Positions 1 through 7,863 of a stretch of 11,473 nucleotides of DNA are shown here, in pieces. Source of the DNA: Kiritimatiellia bacterium (lineage in GTDB: Bacteria; Verrucomicrobiota; Kiritimatiellia; RFP12; UBA1067); the NCBI GenBank assembly GCA_028707675.1, contig JAQWAM010000015.1, positions 1 to 11,473 of the forward strand, in the 5' to 3' direction. Each line of letters begins with the position of its first letter. Positions within the stretch are counted from its first letter, which is position 1. The position numbers and the translations under genes were made by a program. The notes under the pieces are model-generated. The model searched no databases, had not been told where the DNA came from, and saw only the letters and a program-made list of their open reading frames with translations.

Positions 1-108
1 CTGACCGAGGCCCGCGGCAATTATTACCGGGCGCTGTATGACCACAGCGTCGCGCGCCTCTCTCTCGCGCACGCGACGGGTGTGCTTGGCAAGGAGCTGG
101 AGGAATGA
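1..108 (+). CDS. TolC-family outer membrane efflux protein, C-terminal end only (partial)
   Basis: Only the last 35 codons are inside the window, in frame from base 1 to the TGA at 106-108; the gene starts to the left. The visible residues include NYYRALYDHSVARLSLAHATG followed by a short charged tail. This fits the last helix of outer-membrane efflux proteins (OEP/TolC family), where a helix with regularly spaced Tyr/Ala/Leu ends in a small hydrophobic-Gly segment. Its stop overlaps the start of the adaptor gene (ATGA at 105-108), which implies translational coupling and supports the channel role: TolC-type proteins are the outer-membrane partner of adaptor-RND pumps. The family call rests on this short tail plus operon context, so it is likely but not certain. 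Confidence 0.7.
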   Translation: MTEARGNYYRALYDHSVARLSLAHATGVLGKELEE

Positions 109-1310
109 TGAAGCGTATCTTGAAAGCCCTTTTTTATTTGCTGGCGGCAGCGGCCATTGTCTTCGGGGCTTGGCGGGTCTACCTGCTGGCTGACAAGAAA
201 GCGAACCCTCCCGCCGAAAATAAGGGGAGCGACGCGTTGCCGGTGCGGGTGGACATTGCGCGAACCGGCTGCGTCACCAACGCGATCAAGCTGACCGGTT
301 CGCTGGAGGCGGTGCGCACGGTGGACGTGATGCCGAAAATATCCGGCCGGCTGGAGCGTCTGGCGCTGGACGACGGCACGCCGGTATGGGAGGGCCTGGC
401 CGTGTCCAACGGTCAGGTGATAGCGGTGCTAGATCACCGCGACATCAAGGCGCGCCTGGCCGAGGCGAACGCTGCGGTCAAGACCGCGCGGGCGGCGCTT
501 GAGACGGCGAAGGTGGTTTTGAAGGACCGCGACCGCGAGCGCAAGCGCATGGAGAAGCTTTTCGCGGAAGGGTCCACCACCGAGCAGCAGCGCGATCTGG
601 CCGGCACCGCGTACGAGCAGGCCGTCACCGGACTGGCGCAATCCGAGGCGCAACTGGTGCAGTCGCTGGCTGCCGCGGAGGTGATCGCGGTCAACCTGTC
701 GGAGGCTTTCATCCGCGCGCCGATGGACGGCGTGGTCAGCGCCAAATACGCGGATCCCGGGGCGATGGTAAACGCGGCCACCAGGATCGTGCGGATCATA
801 CCGATGGACGAGCTGAAATTCCTTATCGCGATTCCGGGGCCGTACCTGCGCCATCTCACGGAGGGCGTGACGGAAGTGGTGCTGATGTCCGACGCCCTTC
901 CGGGGCAAAGTTTCTCGGGGGTGATCGCGCGCATCTATCCTTCGGTGGATCCGGTCACGCGCACAGCCACGGTGGAGGTGCGCATCGCCAACAAATGCGG
1001 GCAGACCGGCGGTTGGCTGCTGCGTCCGGGACTTTACGCGGAAGGGCGCATAATATTGGAGGTCAAACGCGATGTGGTGACGCTGCCGGCGGACGTGGCG
1101 CTGCGGCGCGGCGAGCGGTTTCTGGCCTTTGTGGTAAAGGACGGACGCGCGGAGACGCGCGAGCTGATTGTCGGCGCCCGCGACGGCAACACGCTTGAGA
1201 TCCGCGAGGGGCTGCGGGCGGGCGAGCAAGTGGTGGTGATGGGTCAGCACCGGCTCGCAGACGGCAGCGCGGTGACGCCGGCTGATGATGGCGAAAGGCG
1301 GAAGGAGTAG
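105..1310 (+). CDS. RND efflux periplasmic adaptor (membrane fusion protein, HlyD/AcrA type)
   Basis: This 401-aa protein would bridge the inner-membrane RND pump and the outer-membrane channel in the periplasm. Residues about 5-24 form one hydrophobic N-terminal segment (LKALFYLLAAAAIVFGAW) that acts as signal or membrane anchor; no lipobox cysteine is seen. Next come a lipoyl-like half (about 65-112, with VMPKISGRLERL), a long charged Ala/Glu/Arg-rich alpha-hairpin coiled coil (about 113-197), the second lipoyl half (IRAPMDGVVSAKYADPGAMV, about 203-225), a beta-barrel (about 240-320, with VDPVTRTATVEVRI) and a membrane-proximal domain to about 395. The order and length match the AcrA/MexA family. 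Two ATGs lie in tandem (105 and 108); the first overlaps the stop of the upstream channel gene, with GGAG-type ribosome-binding sequence at about 93-104. The permease gene follows after 2 nt. The substrate cannot be read from the sequence. Confidence 0.93.
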   Translation: MMKRILKALFYLLAAAAIVFGAWRVYLLADKKANPPAENKGSDALPVRVDIARTGCVTNAIKLTGSLEAVRTVDVMPKISGRLERLALDDGTPVWEGLAVSNGQVIAVLDHRDIKARLAEANAAVKTARAALETAKVVLKDRDRERKRMEKLFAEGSTTEQQRDLAGTAYEQAVTGLAQSEAQLVQSLAAAEVIAVNLSEAFIRAPMDGVVSAKYADPGAMVNAATRIVRIIPMDELKFLIAIPGPYLRHLTEGVTEVVLMSDALPGQSFSGVIARIYPSVDPVTRTATVEVRIANKCGQTGGWLLRPGLYAEGRIILEVKRDVVTLPADVALRRGERFLAFVVKDGRAETRELIVGARDGNTLEIREGLRAGEQVVVMGQHRLADGSAVTPADDGERRKE

Positions 1311-1312
1311 TC

Positions 1313-4300
1313 ATGCGACTGCCGGAACTGGGGGTCAGGCGCCCCGTCTTCACGCTGATGGTGTTCATCGCCATCCTCGTGCTTGGCGGCGTGTCGCTGA
1401 CGCGCCTGCCGGTTGACCTGTTCCCGGAAATCGAGATCCCGTCGGTCACGGTGATCACGCAGTGGCCGGGCGCGAGCGTGGAGGATGTCGAGGGCCGGGT
1501 GACCCGCGTGATCGAGAACCAGCTCAGCATCGTCAACAACCTCGATGAGGTCAGCAGCCTGACGCGCGAAGGAGTTTCCGCTATCACCTGCATGTTCGAC
1601 TGGGGCACGAATCTGGAAGAGGCCTCAAACGACATCCGCGACAGGGTCAGCGTGGCGCGGCGCTACCTGCCGGACGACATCGAAGAGCCGATCATCTACA
1701 AGTTCAACAGCTCGGCGATGCCGATTCTGGTCTTCGCCGCCACAGCCAAAGAATCGTGGGAGAAGCTGTTCGATCTGGTGGAGGATGATCTGGGCGACGC
1801 GCTGAAGCGGCTGCCGGGCGTCGGGGCGGTGAATGTCTACGGCGGTCTGCACCGGCAGATCAACATCGACATCGATCCGGTGAAGCTGGCGGGATACGGT
1901 CTTAACCTTGAAGACATCGAGGCCACCATCGCCAACGAGAACCTCACGCTGCCGGCCGGCACCATCAAGACCGGTTCCATCGAGTACACCGTGCGCGTGC
2001 CCGGCGAATACGAGGACCCCGAGGCTGTGCGGGACATCGTAGTCAAGCGCGGCGGCGGGGCGGCCATATACTTACGGGATGTGGCGAATGTCTACGACGG
2101 GTTTGAGGAAGCCACCCGGCTTTCCGGCGCTAACGGACGGCAGAGCGTGATCTTCATTGTGCAGAAGCGTTCTGGCGCCAACACGATGAACGTCTGCCGG
2201 ACGGCGCGGGCGGAAGTGGCGGCGTATCTGGAATTCCTGCCGCAGGATGTGAATATCGTGAATGTTATGGACTCCAGCGACTTCATCCGCAATTCGCTGC
2301 GGAACGTGAGCAAGACCCTGCTCTGGGGCGGTGTTTTTGTGTCTTTGATGACGTTTCTTTTTCTGCGCACAGTGCGCGCCTCGCTGGTGATAGTGCTGAC
2401 CATTCCCTTCTCCCTGAGTATCGCCTTCTTCTTCATGTATCTGCGGGGCTGGACGATCAACATCATCTCGCTCTCGTCTCTGGCCGTGGCGGTCGGCATG
2501 GTGGTGGACAGCACGGTGGTGGTGCTGGAGAACATCGACCGTCTGATGCGCCGCGGTGAAGGACGCGCCGAGGCGGCCATCCGGGGCGCCGGTGAAATGA
2601 CACTCGCGATAACGGCCAGCACTTTGACCACGGTGGCGGTGTTTGTGCCGCTGGTGTTCGTCTCCGGCATGTCGGGCATCTTCTTCGGGCAGTTAGGCGG
2701 GATCATCGCCGTGACGCTGGGAGCGAGCCTGCTGTGCGCACTGATGCTGACGCCGATGCTGGCTTCCAAGCTGCTGCGCGAGAACCGGGGACAGGTGGGC
2801 GGCGGCCGGGCGGGGCGCGCCTTGTACCGTTGGAGCGAAGCGGCGTTTGAGCGCGTGGAGAACGGGTACGCGCGGGCTCTGGGACTGGGATTGCGGCATC
2901 GTGGCACGGTCTGCCTTGCGGCGTTCGCGACACTATGCTTTTCGCTGGCGCTTTTTCCGCTGATAGGGTCGGAGTTCTCGCCGGATACCGACTCGGGAGA
3001 CCTGACGGTCAACTTCGAACTTGCGCCCGGGACGCGCGTGGAGGAGACGGCGCGGATTTGCGAGGAGATCCGGGAAACCGGGGTGGCTCTGATCGGCGCG
3101 GAGAATATCGTCAACGCGCGCTGGCGTTGCGGTGACTCCAAGTTCGGGTCATCGCGCCAGGGCTCGCACATCGGACGCACCGAGTTCAAGCTGATACCGA
3201 TGGACAAGCGCGCCTTCAGCGCCCGCGACGCCGGCCGCAAGCTGCTGGACAAGCTGCGGAAACGGCCGGAATTCGTCAAGACGCACATGACGACGGTTAA
3301 CCGGCAGATGGGGCGTTTCAGCGGCGCGGGCAAGCCGATCGTGGTGGAGATACTGGGGCATGACCTGGAAGAGTCGCGCCGCGTTGCTGAAGAGATCAAG
3401 GATCTGTGCGAAAGCGTGCCCGGGGCGAAAGACGCCAGCATCAGCATGGACGAGGGCCGTCCGGAGCTTCTCGTCAAAGTCGACCGGCTTAAACTCGCCA
3501 CGCTGGGTTTGAACGTTGCGGACGTGGTGGGAACGGTGCGAACCCTGTTCTACGGCAAAGAGGCGTCCGATTACCGGGAGGGCGAGAACGAGTACTGGTT
3601 TTTTATGCGGCTGAAAGAGACCCGGCGGGCCGAGCTGGGGGATATCCTTGATTCGGAGGTGGTCTTGCCCGACGGACGGCGGGTGCGGGTCGACACGATC
3701 GCCGAGGTGGCGCAGGATCTCGGGCCGCTCAACATCGAGCGCAAGGACCAGGAGCGCATGGTCGCGGTCGAGGTTGACTATTTCGGGCGTTCCATCGGGG
3801 ATGTCGCCTCCGACATTCAGAAACGGATCGAAGACGAGGTCGTGCTGCCTGCGGGCATGCGCGTGACATACGGCGGCATGGTCAAGGAGCAGGCCGAAGC
3901 CTTCGCCGACCTGACCTGGCTGACGGTGTTGAGTCTGGTGCTGGTGTACATGGTGATGGCCGCGCAGTTCGAGTCGCTGCTGCATCCGTTCGTGATCTTT
4001 CTGGCGCTGCCGTTCGCCTTTTCCGGCGTGCTGCTGGGGTTGTTCAGTTTCGGCATGACCTTCAACATGTTCAGCGTGATCGGCATCATCCTGCTGGTCG
4101 GCACCGGCGTCAACAACGGCATCGTGCTGGTGGACACCATCAACCAGACCCGGGCGCGCGGCGAGGCGCTGACGGACGCTGTCCGCCACGGCTGCAAACT
4201 GCGGCTGCGCCCGGTGCTGATCACGACGCTGACTACCATCTGCGGCATGCTGCCGCTGGCGATGGCCGGGGGCGAGGGTTCCGAGACTTGGAAGCCGATG

Positions 4301-4417
4301 GGCGTGACCGTGATCGGCGGGCTCACCTTCAACACTCTGGTGACTCTGATCCTGGTGCCGGCCCTGTACAGCCTTTTCAACCGGGACAGCGCGCCGGGAG
4401 TTCAAGAAGGCGGCTGA
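1313..4417 (+). CDS. RND multidrug/solute efflux permease, HAE1 (AcrB-like) family
   Basis: This is a complete 1034-aa inner-membrane proton-driven exporter, the usual length for AcrB-type pumps. Membrane segment 1 (about 11-30) is followed by a large periplasmic domain, segments 2-6 (about 333-480), segment 7 (about 528-548), a second periplasmic domain, and segments 8-12 (about 865-1020). The internal duplication is visible. Segment 4 carries VGMVVDSTVVVLENIDR, with D399 at the place of AcrB Asp407 and S400 at the place of Asp408. Segment 10 carries GTGVNNGIVLVD, with N934/N935 where AcrB has Lys940 and its neighbour. Such single-Asp, Asn-Asn forms are found in many HAE1 pumps outside the AcrB core group, so activity is not excluded. 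The lack of the CzcA-type heavy-metal signature favours HAE1 over metal export. The ATG is 2 nt after the adaptor stop and has GGAG at 1304-1307. The 3' end overlaps the convergent kinase gene by 16 bp. Confidence 0.95.
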   Translation: MRLPELGVRRPVFTLMVFIAILVLGGVSLTRLPVDLFPEIEIPSVTVITQWPGASVEDVEGRVTRVIENQLSIVNNLDEVSSLTREGVSAITCMFDWGTNLEEASNDIRDRVSVARRYLPDDIEEPIIYKFNSSAMPILVFAATAKESWEKLFDLVEDDLGDALKRLPGVGAVNVYGGLHRQINIDIDPVKLAGYGLNLEDIEATIANENLTLPAGTIKTGSIEYTVRVPGEYEDPEAVRDIVVKRGGGAAIYLRDVANVYDGFEEATRLSGANGRQSVIFIVQKRSGANTMNVCRTARAEVAAYLEFLPQDVNIVNVMDSSDFIRNSLRNVSKTLLWGGVFVSLMTFLFLRTVRASLVIVLTIPFSLSIAFFFMYLRGWTINIISLSSLAVAVGMVVDSTVVVLENIDRLMRRGEGRAEAAIRGAGEMTLAITASTLTTVAVFVPLVFVSGMSGIFFGQLGGIIAVTLGASLLCALMLTPMLASKLLRENRGQVGGGRAGRALYRWSEAAFERVENGYARALGLGLRHRGTVCLAAFATLCFSLALFPLIGSEFSPDTDSGDLTVNFELAPGTRVEETARICEEIRETGVALIGAENIVNARWRCGDSKFGSSRQGSHIGRTEFKLIPMDKRAFSARDAGRKLLDKLRKRPEFVKTHMTTVNRQMGRFSGAGKPIVVEILGHDLEESRRVAEEIKDLCESVPGAKDASISMDEGRPELLVKVDRLKLATLGLNVADVVGTVRTLFYGKEASDYREGENEYWFFMRLKETRRAELGDILDSEVVLPDGRRVRVDTIAEVAQDLGPLNIERKDQERMVAVEVDYFGRSIGDVASDIQKRIEDEVVLPAGMRVTYGGMVKEQAEAFADLTWLTVLSLVLVYMVMAAQFESLLHPFVIFLALPFAFSGVLLGLFSFGMTFNMFSVIGIILLVGTGVNNGIVLVDTINQTRARGEALTDAVRHGCKLRLRPVLITTLTTICGMLPLAMAGGEGSETWKPMGVTVIGGLTFNTLVTLILVPALYSLFNRDSAPGVQEGG

Positions 4418-7400
4418 TCCAATATCTCGCGCACCTTGCGCGCTAGGTCATCGAGGCTGAAAGGCTTGCTTATAAAGTTGACGTTCTCCTCCAGTATGCC
4501 GTGGTGCGCTATCACGTTCGCGGTGTATCCGGAAAGATAGAGGCAGCGCAGCGCGCCGTAATCCGCGCGCAGGCGTTCGGAAAGCTCGCGGCCGTTCATG
4601 CCTGGCATGACCACGTCCGTCACGAGCAGGTCGACCGCGCGAGCTTGCTCCGCGACCATGCGCAAGGCCGCTTCCGGCGTTTCCGCTGGCAGGACCGTGT
4701 AGCCGATCTGCCTGAGGAAGAGGCACATGGTCTCGAGGATCGCTTTTTCGTCCTCCACCAGCAAAATTGTCTCAGACCCGCCCGTCCGCTGCGCGCTCGC
4801 GGCGGGTTCCGTCCGCGCTTCCAGTGCCTCTGTGCTGACCGGCAGATAGATGCGGAAGGTCGCGCCCTTTCCCGGCTCGCTGTAAACGTTGATGAACCCG
4901 TCGTTCTGTTTAATGATGCCGTAGACGGTGGCCAGGCCGAGTCCGGTTCCCTGCCCGGCATTCTTTTTCGTAAAGAAGGGCTCGAAGATATGCGAGACGG
5001 TCTCCCTGTCCATGCCGCAACCGTCATCGCTGACCGCCAGCACGACATACTCGCCGGGGCTGGCTTCGGCATGTTGACGGATGTAATCGGGGCAGATGGT
5101 CGTGTTGGCTGTTTCAATGATGATCGTGCCGGTGCCGCTGATCGCGTCCCGCGCGTTGACGCAAAGGTTGGCGATGATCTGGTCGATCTGGCTCGGGTCG
5201 ATCTTGACCGGCCGCAGTTCGTCCGCGGGGCGCCACTTAACGGCAATGTCTTCGCCGATCAGGCGGGGGAGCATCTGGAGCATGCTGGCGACCGCCGCGT
5301 TCAGGCTGATGACTTTCGGCGCGACAGTCTGCCTGCGCGCGAAAGCCAGAAGTTGGCGTGTCAGGTTTGCGGACCGTTTCACCTCGCGGAGGACATCGTC
5401 CAGCAATTCGCGGGCGGGCCGGTTGTCCTCGACCAGCTCCCGGCAAAGTTCGGTGTAGCCCATGATGCCCATCAGCAGATTGTTGAAGTCATGCGCCACG
5501 CCGCCGGCCAGCCGCCCGATCGAATCCAGCTTCTGCATCTGCAAAAGCTGTGTTTGGAGGGCGTCTCGTTCTTTTTCAGTCTGAAGGCGCGCGGTGATGT
5601 CTCGCGAGGTTCCCTGCAGCATGACAGGCTCGCCCGCGTCGTTGAAAATCACCCGGCCGTGAATTTCTATGGGTACCGCGTGACCGTCCCGGTGCAGGAT
5701 CTCGGCGACCAGGTACACGCCCTTGTCAATAGGGCCGCGCGCGATTTCCCGAACGATGACTTCATTCAAGGCGGCCAACTGCCTGTCATCGAAGTGCTGA
5801 GAGAGGTGGGTGCCAATGAATTCATCAGGCTTAAAGCCGGTCAGTTGTTCGGTAGCCGGGTTCGCGTAGGTGAACACCAAATCCATATTCAACGACCAGA
5901 TCATATCTATGGTCTGATCGGCCAGCAGGCGGTGTTTCTTCTCGCTTTCTCCCAGCGCTTCTACCACTTGGCGCAGATCGGCGGTGCGCGCGGCGACCTG
6001 CCGCCGCAGGTTCCATGACCAGGCGAGCGCCAGCAGCGCCGCTATCAGCAACGGAACGCCGACATACGCGACATATTTCAGCGCCTTGAGCCAGCCGACG
6101 GGTTCCGGCTCGTAGGCGCCGAACCAGCGGTCATAGATCTTCTGGTACTCGCCGCTGGCCTTGACCGCGGCGAGGCCGTCGCTGATTTTCGCCAATAGCG
6201 CCTGCCGGCCTTTTGGCACGGCATAGCCGTAGTCCGCCGCGTAAAAGGCTTGTCCGCTGAGTTTTAGGTTGGGCCAGCCATGTTTGTGCATAAAGTACAA
6301 CGCGCACGGCCGCGTGACAAGCCCGCACAGGTGCCGACCTTCTGCAACACCGCGCAGAACATCCTCTTGTGTCGCCACGGTGGTCACGCGGGCCCGGATT
6401 CCGCGCGTGCGCAGATCTTCCAAAATAACGTCGCCGGCTTGGACCACCAGGTCGAGCCCCGTCAACGCATCGAGGGTTTCAGGCAAGGGACCTGTGCCCT
6501 GGCGCATGACGCTGACGCAATTCACGACCATGAACCGAGGGCTGAAATCCAAGAACTGGGCGCGTTCCTGCGTGTAGAACATGCCTTGGATCGCGTCGAT
6601 TTCGCCTTTTCTCAGGGCCTTGACGGAGTCCGGCCAGTTGCCGAGTTGGATGCGGACGTCCAGGCCGACTTCGCGCGCGATGGCTTTTGTCAGATCCACG
6701 TCAAAGCCGCACGGACGGCCGCGTTCGTCGAGATATTTGAACGGCGGGAAATCACGGCCGCCGCCGATGATGATGGCGCGGTCGGAGGGAAGCTCCATCG
6801 ATGCGAACCATTTGGCGTGCAGGCGGCGGCGGGTTCCGTCGGCAATGGCCAGCGCAAGACCTTCGTTCAACAACGCCAAGGTCGCGTGGTCGCCCTTCCG
6901 CACCGCGAAACAGAACTGCTGGGAGAAACCGGGAATGGGCGGGTTCAGGGTTTTCAGATTCTTCAAGGGGGTTTCTTGAAGAATTCGTCGGGCGACGAGG
7001 TTTTGGGCCACCACCGCGTCACATCCGTTAGTGGCCAGCAGCCGGAAGGCGTCCGAGAAGGTCGGCGTCGTGATCAGGACAATGCCATAATCTTCCCGCC
7101 GCAGGAACTCATCCGTGTTGTCCCCCCGCATTACGCCGACACGCCGGCCGCGCAGGTCTGTCAGCGTCTGAATGCCGGACGAGTCCTGACGGACCACGAT
7201 GGCGCCGTGCATGGTCAGGTAGGGCACGGTGAAGTCGAACGCCGCCTCCCGTTCCGGCGTGCGCCCGACCAGCGGCAGCGCATGGATCTCGCCGCGCTCC
7301 AGCATGCCGCGCACCTCGGCCCAGGCGCCGGTGCGGAACTCGACCGAGCGCCCCATCTTGGCGAGCGATTCGCGCATAAGCTCCACGGAGAAGCCGTCCG

Positions 7401-7584
7401 CCCGGCCGTCGTCATGTACAAGGCAGAAAGGCGGGTAATCGACCTCGCAGCCGGACAAGATGTGTTCGGGAGGCTCCTCTTGCGCGGGCAGCCAACAGGA
7501 CAAGGCGGCAGCCAGACAAGCCAGACGGCAAGCCTTATGCTTTTTACGGCCCAGCCGTCCACTTGATAATCGAGGCATATTCAT
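4402..7584 (-). CDS. Hybrid sensor histidine kinase: two periplasmic SBP_bac_3 domains, TM, PAS, HisKA, HATPase, receiver
   Basis: This 1060-aa protein looks like a BvgS/EvgS-style sensor for small periplasmic solutes. In order: an export signal (basic stretch, then a hydrophobic core at about 18-35); Venus-flytrap domain 1 (about 42-265, VDYPPFCL and GRTPEREAAFDFTVPYL); Venus-flytrap domain 2 (about 268-492, GGGRDFPPFKYLDERGRPCGFDVDL); one transmembrane segment (about 505-526); a PAS domain (about 550-670); HisKA with the phospho-acceptor His698 in GRLAGGVAHDFNNLL; HATPase_c with N-box NLCVNARDA near 802-810, DDGCGMD near 855 and GQGTGLGLA near 880; and a receiver domain (about 935-1055) with acidic VEDE, phospho-acceptor Asp990 in TDVVMPGMNG and Lys1040 in ISKPF. 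The AHDFNN H-box is the NtrB-like type, not that of BvgS, and no HPt domain follows, so its output partner is unknown. The ATG at 7584 has GGGAG upstream at 7596-7600; an ATG two codons in has poorer spacing. The gene is convergent to the efflux operon. Confidence 0.94.
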   Translation of the reverse strand: MNMPRLSSGRLGRKKHKACRLACLAAALSCWLPAQEEPPEHILSGCEVDYPPFCLVHDDGRADGFSVELMRESLAKMGRSVEFRTGAWAEVRGMLERGEIHALPLVGRTPEREAAFDFTVPYLTMHGAIVVRQDSSGIQTLTDLRGRRVGVMRGDNTDEFLRREDYGIVLITTPTFSDAFRLLATNGCDAVVAQNLVARRILQETPLKNLKTLNPPIPGFSQQFCFAVRKGDHATLALLNEGLALAIADGTRRRLHAKWFASMELPSDRAIIIGGGRDFPPFKYLDERGRPCGFDVDLTKAIAREVGLDVRIQLGNWPDSVKALRKGEIDAIQGMFYTQERAQFLDFSPRFMVVNCVSVMRQGTGPLPETLDALTGLDLVVQAGDVILEDLRTRGIRARVTTVATQEDVLRGVAEGRHLCGLVTRPCALYFMHKHGWPNLKLSGQAFYAADYGYAVPKGRQALLAKISDGLAAVKASGEYQKIYDRWFGAYEPEPVGWLKALKYVAYVGVPLLIAALLALAWSWNLRRQVAARTADLRQVVEALGESEKKHRLLADQTIDMIWSLNMDLVFTYANPATEQLTGFKPDEFIGTHLSQHFDDRQLAALNEVIVREIARGPIDKGVYLVAEILHRDGHAVPIEIHGRVIFNDAGEPVMLQGTSRDITARLQTEKERDALQTQLLQMQKLDSIGRLAGGVAHDFNNLLMGIMGYTELCRELVEDNRPARELLDDVLREVKRSANLTRQLLAFARRQTVAPKVISLNAAVASMLQMLPRLIGEDIAVKWRPADELRPVKIDPSQIDQIIANLCVNARDAISGTGTIIIETANTTICPDYIRQHAEASPGEYVVLAVSDDGCGMDRETVSHIFEPFFTKKNAGQGTGLGLATVYGIIKQNDGFINVYSEPGKGATFRIYLPVSTEALEARTEPAASAQRTGGSETILLVEDEKAILETMCLFLRQIGYTVLPAETPEAALRMVAEQARAVDLLVTDVVMPGMNGRELSERLRADYGALRCLYLSGYTANVIAHHGILEENVNFISKPFSLDDLARKVREILDQPPS

Positions 7585-7599
7585 CTATGTGTCGCTCCC

Positions 7600-7627
7600 A
7601 ACCAATCATGCGCAACCAATCATGCGG
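7600..7627 (-). repeat. Tandem direct repeat, two 14-bp units, in the kinase leader
   Basis: On the + strand AACCAATCATGCGC (7600-7613) is followed at once by AACCAATCATGCGG (7614-7627), so 13 of 14 bases are repeated. The pair sits 16-43 bp upstream of the kinase ATG and downstream of the proposed promoter, hence inside the predicted 5' leader. It could be a binding site for a regulator (two sites 1.3 helical turns apart) or a recent slippage duplication. What is seen is the repeat; any role is inference. Confidence 0.7.
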
Positions 7628-7863
7628 ATTTTCCTCTACACGAAGCAGTGTAACAGGTCGCCGCGATTCGGGCAATCAGGTTGATGCCGCGTAAAGCGCA
7701 CCAAGCAAATCAATTTGACCCTGACATGATTTCTTGGCGCATTATCGCGGACACGTCTGGACGCATAAAATCGTGGGCGGCGGCTAAGTTTTCACGTCGT
7801 GGCGAGCGGCGCGCGTTTTTTTTGAACGCACGGTCATTTAAGACAGGCAGCGTGTTCTCCGCT
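7628..7863. other. Intergenic region between the kinase promoter and the ATPase remnant; no gene seen
   Basis: Apart from the kinase promoter at 7647-7675, no convincing gene is seen here. A 67-codon open frame on the + strand (7681-7884) has no clear ribosome-binding site, an odd composition and no family resemblance, and it runs into the antisense of the ATPase tail. A GC-rich stretch followed by eight T (about 7797-7823) resembles a terminator on the + strand, but I could not pair a solid stem. The DNA is less GC-rich than the flanking operons. Confidence 0.5.
7647..7675 (-). promoter_or_regulatory. Predicted sigma70-type promoter of the hybrid kinase gene
   Basis: On the - strand TTGCCC (7675-7670) is separated by 17 bp from TACACT (7652-7647). 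The -10 box is preceded by TGT, giving an extended -10 (TGnTACACT). Transcription would start near 7640 and leave a leader of about 55 nt holding the 14-bp repeat pair and the GGGAG ribosome-binding site. The match is good for a housekeeping promoter, but it was found by eye and the sigma factor preferences of this organism are unknown. Confidence 0.45.

Noticed and set aside
2092..3501. 469-codon open frame antisense to the RND permease
   Set aside because: It is Ser/Arg/Pro-rich shadow sequence opposite conserved membrane segments of the pump.
4501..6018. Long open frame (505 codons) on the + strand, antisense to the kinase
   Set aside because: It is opposite to clear PAS, HisKA, HATPase and receiver motifs; its protein has no recognisable domain and the open frame follows from GC-rich codon bias.
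7797..7823. Rho-independent terminator with eight T
   Set aside because: The GC-rich stretch before the T run does not form a convincing stem: only three to four pairs could be made by eye.
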